DNA from: Cocleimonas sp.
GTDB taxonomy: Bacteria; Pseudomonadota; Gammaproteobacteria; Thiotrichales; Thiotrichaceae
Direction of reading: 5' to 3'
NCBI GenBank assembly: GCA_023145535.1
Contig: JAGLDQ010000076.1
Span: 1-8,071, forward strand
Length of the DNA: 8,071 nt
The translations under genes and the position numbers were made by a program. Shown here one piece after another: positions 6,494-8,071 of this stretch. The notes under the pieces were generated by a model that saw only the letters and a list, made by a program, of their open reading frames with translations, had not been told where the DNA came from and ran no database searches. The stretch's first letter is position 1; each line of letters starts with the position of its first letter.

Positions 6494-7075
6494 ATGAATT
6501 CATCCACTAGACAACCACCCGTTGCTGGGCTTTCTGCTCAGCAACAAATAGTGCAAATGCACGCCAGTCTTATTGTATTGGTCGTGCAAGTAGCGCAAAA
6601 CCCCGCCAACAAACAACAGCTTGATGAAGTGCTTAAAGTAAGCGCTGATAATGGTTGGACTGATTTAGTTCGCATGATTAATAAAATTGTCGCGGGCGAT
6701 CGCTCTGCTAGCTTACAACAAAACTTAGATGAAGAAGACGCGGTGATTATCGGCGCTATTCTAAGTGGCATTCAAAATCCCGCAACACTCCCCGACCCTA
6801 ATGCTGAATCTGGTGATTCCACAATGGCCGCTCCTGGCATTGCTCATATGATTATTCAAGCCAATACCGGCAATACCCAAGCGCTTACCATGTTATCCCT
6901 AATGGCTGAACAGATGAGTGCGGCTGGCGGCGATATGCGAAATCTTGGGGGTATTATGAAAAAAATGCTGGATGGCGAGCGAGATCCCGATATTCTTTGT
7001 AGGGGAATGGGCGCTTCTGGAATTAGTTTAGTGCAGTCTATATTGGATGAACTGACTAAGTTGCAAGTGCATTAA
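6494..7075 (+). CDS. uncharacterised 193-residue helical protein with an apparent internal duplication, in the fis operon
   Basis: I do not recognise this protein. It has no signal peptide, no clear transmembrane helix (LIVLVVQV at 27-34 is too short) and only one cysteine (169). The sequence suggests mostly alpha helix. Two halves align by eye. QVAQNPANKQQL (32-43), INKIVAGDR (62-70) and VIIGAIL (84-90) correspond to IIQANTGNTQAL (120-131), MKKMLDGER (155-163) and SLVQSIL (178-184). A Pro/Asp/Ser-rich linker at about 95-112 joins them. It therefore looks like a tandem repeat of a unit of about 75-80 residues. The ATG at 6494 is 4 bases after the fis stop with no ribosome site of its own, so it is probably translationally coupled and belongs to the dusB-fis transcript. 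Another ATG at 6490 opens a frame of only six codons. Function is unknown; position alone hints at co-expression with Fis. Confidence 0.75.
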   Translation: MNSSTRQPPVAGLSAQQQIVQMHASLIVLVVQVAQNPANKQQLDEVLKVSADNGWTDLVRMINKIVAGDRSASLQQNLDEEDAVIIGAILSGIQNPATLPDPNAESGDSTMAAPGIAHMIIQANTGNTQALTMLSLMAEQMSAAGGDMRNLGGIMKKMLDGERDPDILCRGMGASGISLVQSILDELTKLQVH

Positions 7076-7116
7076 CAACACGATAACCAATAATCAACCT
7101 CGGAACACACCGAAAA

Positions 7117-7162
7117 TAGCCTTGCTTCTCTAGTCGTGCATAGGAACTGGGCTAAGTTTTTT
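7117..7162 (+). terminator. possible weak bidirectional terminator in the convergent gap
   Basis: TAGCCT (7117-7122) can pair with GGGCTA (7149-7154), five Watson-Crick pairs and one wobble, followed on the plus strand by AG and six Ts (7157-7162). On the minus strand the same stem is followed by TTTT (complement of 7113-7116). The 26-base loop makes the hairpin weak. Its place between convergent gene ends supports a shared terminator, but the structure alone is not convincing. Confidence 0.3.
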
Positions 7163-7180
7163 CCGTGTATTTTGCTAATT

Positions 7181-7663
7181 TTAGTCTTTAATCAAAATTA
7201 GCACCACCTGTGCTGAAATACCTTCCTCTCTGCCTTCAAACCCTAGTCGTTCCGTTGTCGTCGCTTTTACACTAACCTGACTAAAATCAACCTGCAAATC
7301 CTCTGCAATATTGCTTCGCATAGCCTCAATATGTGGCATCATTTTTGGCGCTTGTGCGCTAATAATACAATCTACGTTCTGTACGCGATATTCCTTTTTA
7401 ATAATCAAAGCAACCACATCTCGTAATAAGCATCGACTGTCTATATTTTCATATTGTGCGGCGGTATCAGGAAAATGCTGACCAATATCACCCAATGCCA
7501 ATGCGCCTAAAAGTGCATCACATAGGGCATGCAATAAAACATCACCGTCCGAATGTGCTTTAAAGGCTTTACTATGCGGAATGATGACACCGCCAAGGAC
7601 GATATGATCTCCTTCTATAAATGCATGAACATCAAAACCATTTCCTATACGAATATCATTCAT
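7181..7663 (-). CDS. ispF: 2-C-methyl-D-erythritol 2,4-cyclodiphosphate synthase (IspF)
   Basis: IspF closes the diphosphate ring of CDP-methylerythritol 2-phosphate with release of CMP, the fifth step of the MEP isoprenoid pathway. It acts as a cytoplasmic homotrimer with active sites at subunit interfaces. The 160-residue product has the normal length. Metal ligands are Asp11 and His13 (GNGFDVHAF) and His45 (HSDGDVLLH), matching Asp8, His10 and His42 of E. coli. Further signatures are LGDIGQHFPDT, DCIISAQAPKM and VKATTTERLGF near the C-terminus. The ATG lies inside the end of ispD, overlapping it by 8 bases, and there is no ribosome site upstream (an A/T-rich stretch). Coupling to ispD translation is therefore likely. 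Its 3' end faces the 193-residue gene across about 105 bases. Confidence 0.97.
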   Translation of the reverse strand: MNDIRIGNGFDVHAFIEGDHIVLGGVIIPHSKAFKAHSDGDVLLHALCDALLGALALGDIGQHFPDTAAQYENIDSRCLLRDVVALIIKKEYRVQNVDCIISAQAPKMMPHIEAMRSNIAEDLQVDFSQVSVKATTTERLGFEGREEGISAQVVLILIKD

Positions 7664-8071
7664 TTTTTAATAAAAACTCTGCGAATGCTAAATCATCGGG
7701 GCGGGTAATTTTTATATTACTGCCTAATGCTTCAACTAATAAAGGTGATTTTCCACTATTTTCTAATGCGGATGCCTCATCTGTAATCACTACATTTTTT
7801 TCTAGCGCCGCTTGCAATGCATCGGATAATTGTTGAAGGCGAAACATTTGCGGTGTTAATGCATGCCAAAGATTTTCACGATCTTCTGTTAATAAGATCG
7901 CGTTATCTACTGTTGAACGTTTCATCGTATCACTGGCTTTTTTTGCTAAAATACCTCCAACAGCATCATTTTCAAGGCAAGCAACAATCAGCTTATCAAT
8001 ATCTGCTTCGAGCAAACAGGGACGTGCGGCATCATGCACCATTACCCACGTATCTGACGCTACTGACAATT
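7656..8071 (-). CDS. ispD: 2-C-methyl-D-erythritol 4-phosphate cytidylyltransferase (IspD), N-terminus outside the window
   Basis: IspD joins CTP and methylerythritol 4-phosphate to give CDP-methylerythritol, the third step of the MEP pathway. The frame is open to the right edge, so the TTG near 8069 is internal. About 138 of the usual 230 or so residues are present, and the N-terminal nucleotide-binding motif is missing. Visible signatures are VMVHDAARPCL (the conserved Asp and Arg), SDTMKRS (the Arg equivalent to E. coli Arg157), LWHALTPQMF, ITDEASALE, and NIKITRPDDLAFAEF with the Lys equivalent to E. coli Lys213. The stop TGA overlaps the ispF start by 8 bases. The usual gammaproteobacterial order ispD-ispF is kept, and ftsB would be a reasonable guess for the next gene to the right, but it is not in view. 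Confidence 0.96.
   Translation of the reverse strand, partial: LSVASDTWVMVHDAARPCLLEADIDKLIVACLENDAVGGILAKKASDTMKRSTVDNAILLTEDRENLWHALTPQMFRLQQLSDALQAALEKNVVITDEASALENSGKSPLLVEALGSNIKITRPDDLAFAEFLLKNE

Noticed and set aside
7621..7836. Plus-strand frame of 71 codons across the ispD/ispF junction
   Set aside because: It overlaps two confidently identified minus-strand genes and shows no domain or ribosome site.

Overview
The window carries eight protein-coding genes of an AT-leaning proteobacterium, almost certainly a gammaproteobacterium. The evidence is a ParE very close to the enteric protein, the DUF3426 zinc-ribbon gene - dusB - fis block typical of Gammaproteobacteria, and the overlapping ispD-ispF pair. 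The genus cannot be decided from this sequence. I saw no tRNA, rRNA, CRISPR array, insertion sequence or phage gene.

Layout, left to right. (1) Positions 1-1317 hold the 3' two thirds of parE (topoisomerase IV subunit B), which enters from the left. (2) Positions 1318-1709 are about 390 bases without a gene, with an operator-like palindrome and a possible promoter near the right end. (3) Positions 1710-3407 encode a secreted 565-residue protein with the Asn-Glu and Tyr-Glu signatures of a clan GH-A-like glycoside hydrolase. (4) A very long, wobble-rich hairpin with a T-tract (3436-3508) ends only 13 bases before the ATG of murI (glutamate racemase, 3522-4328). (5) A short AT-rich gap with TATAAT boxes leads to the rightward group DUF3426 zinc-ribbon membrane protein - dusB - fis - uncharacterised 193-residue protein (4451-7075). 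The last three are tightly packed: dusB/fis overlap by 4 bases and the 193-residue gene starts 4 bases after the fis stop. (6) After a convergent gap of about 100 bases, ispF and ispD lie on the minus strand, overlapping by 8 bases. ispD runs off the right edge.

Most of the content is housekeeping: decatenation (ParE), D-glutamate supply for peptidoglycan (MurI), tRNA dihydrouridylation (DusB), nucleoid and rRNA control (Fis) and isoprenoid precursor synthesis (IspD/IspF).

The accessory or poorly described parts are the secreted GH-like protein with its own leader, palindrome and terminator, and the 193-residue protein in the fis operon. The latter appears to be an internal two-fold repeat. 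I do not see a multi-gene novel system. The items most worth a second look are the 193-residue protein, the GH-like protein, and the hairpin abutting murI.
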